Source: Yponomeuta sedellus
Taxonomy: Eukaryota; Arthropoda; Insecta; Lepidoptera; Yponomeutidae
DNA length: 64,000 nucleotides
Assembly (NCBI GenBank): GCA_934045075.1
Contig: OW203726.1
Span: forward strand, 16,493,988 to 16,557,987
Direction: 5' to 3'
The notes under the pieces are model-generated. The model saw only the letters and a list, made by a program, of their open reading frames with translations. It did no database searches and had not been told where the DNA came from. Position numbers and translations under genes: made by a program. Below, in pieces: positions 63,940 to 64,000 of this stretch (within the stretch, counting starts at the first letter, position 1; every line of letters begins with the position of its first letter).

Positions 63940-64000
63940 TCTATAATATAAAAATGAATCGCTGAATGTGTTGGTAAGCGCAAATCTCGAGAGCAGCTCA
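63940..64000 (+). mobile_element. Helitron copy, cut by the window end
   Basis: TCTATAATATAAAAATGAAT begins directly after the CTAA end of the previous copy, and 'ttggtaagcgcaaatctcg' follows. It forms a head-to-tail pair with 63776-63939. Confidence 0.8.

Larger units (their letters stand above)
63650..64000 (+). other. Putative first intron of the receptor gene, with Helitron insertions
   Basis: GTAAATG at 63650 is the donor; no acceptor is recognised before the window ends. A (TAGA)n/TATC-type tail lies at 63733-63755 and Helitrons follow from 63776. If the exon is real, these elements are intronic. Confidence 0.4.

Overview
This window is AT-rich eukaryotic DNA, most likely from a moth or butterfly. 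The pointers are a mariner with a DD34D transposase, many short Helitron-like elements (TC start, CTAG end), several tRNA-headed SINEs, and many 3' fragments of non-LTR retrotransposons whose coding ends in the YVQQW-type motif common in lepidopteran repeats. There are no bacterial operons and no CRISPR. The lepidopteran assignment is inference from repeat style, not from a host gene. Nearly all recognisable content is mobile DNA.

Layout. Positions 1-35147 are a patchwork of repeats: a SINE family whose 5' part resembles 5S rRNA, a dispersed tRNA-like module in tandem and inverted arrangements, Helitrons, foldback MITEs, RT C-terminal fragments, and a 5.04-6.12 kb element holding a GC-rich 153-bp tandem array. 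Positions 35148-40731 hold the only intact mobile element, a full-length I-group LINE on the minus strand. It has two uninterrupted overlapping ORFs (CCHC gag-like ORF1; endonuclease/RT/RNase H ORF2), a poly(A) tail and a 16-bp target-site duplication. Positions 40732-63300 are again a repeat patchwork, with a dead mariner at 48058-49319, a near-perfect 203-bp palindrome at 51841-52043, and full 5S-like SINEs at 46255 and 52728.

The only candidate host gene is at the right edge. A 61-codon first exon (63467-63649, plus strand) has a good start context, a TATA-like box and a phase-0 splice donor. Its hydrophobic pattern suggests the N-terminus of a chemosensory (odorant) receptor. Its putative intron already holds Helitrons and the rest lies beyond the window.

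The LINE encodes its own copying machinery (ORF1 binds RNA; ORF2 nicks, reverse-transcribes and carries RNase H). The SINEs, MITEs and Helitron fragments are non-autonomous and would depend on enzymes encoded elsewhere. Repeat boundaries are by eye and good to about 10-20 bp unless a terminal motif is cited.
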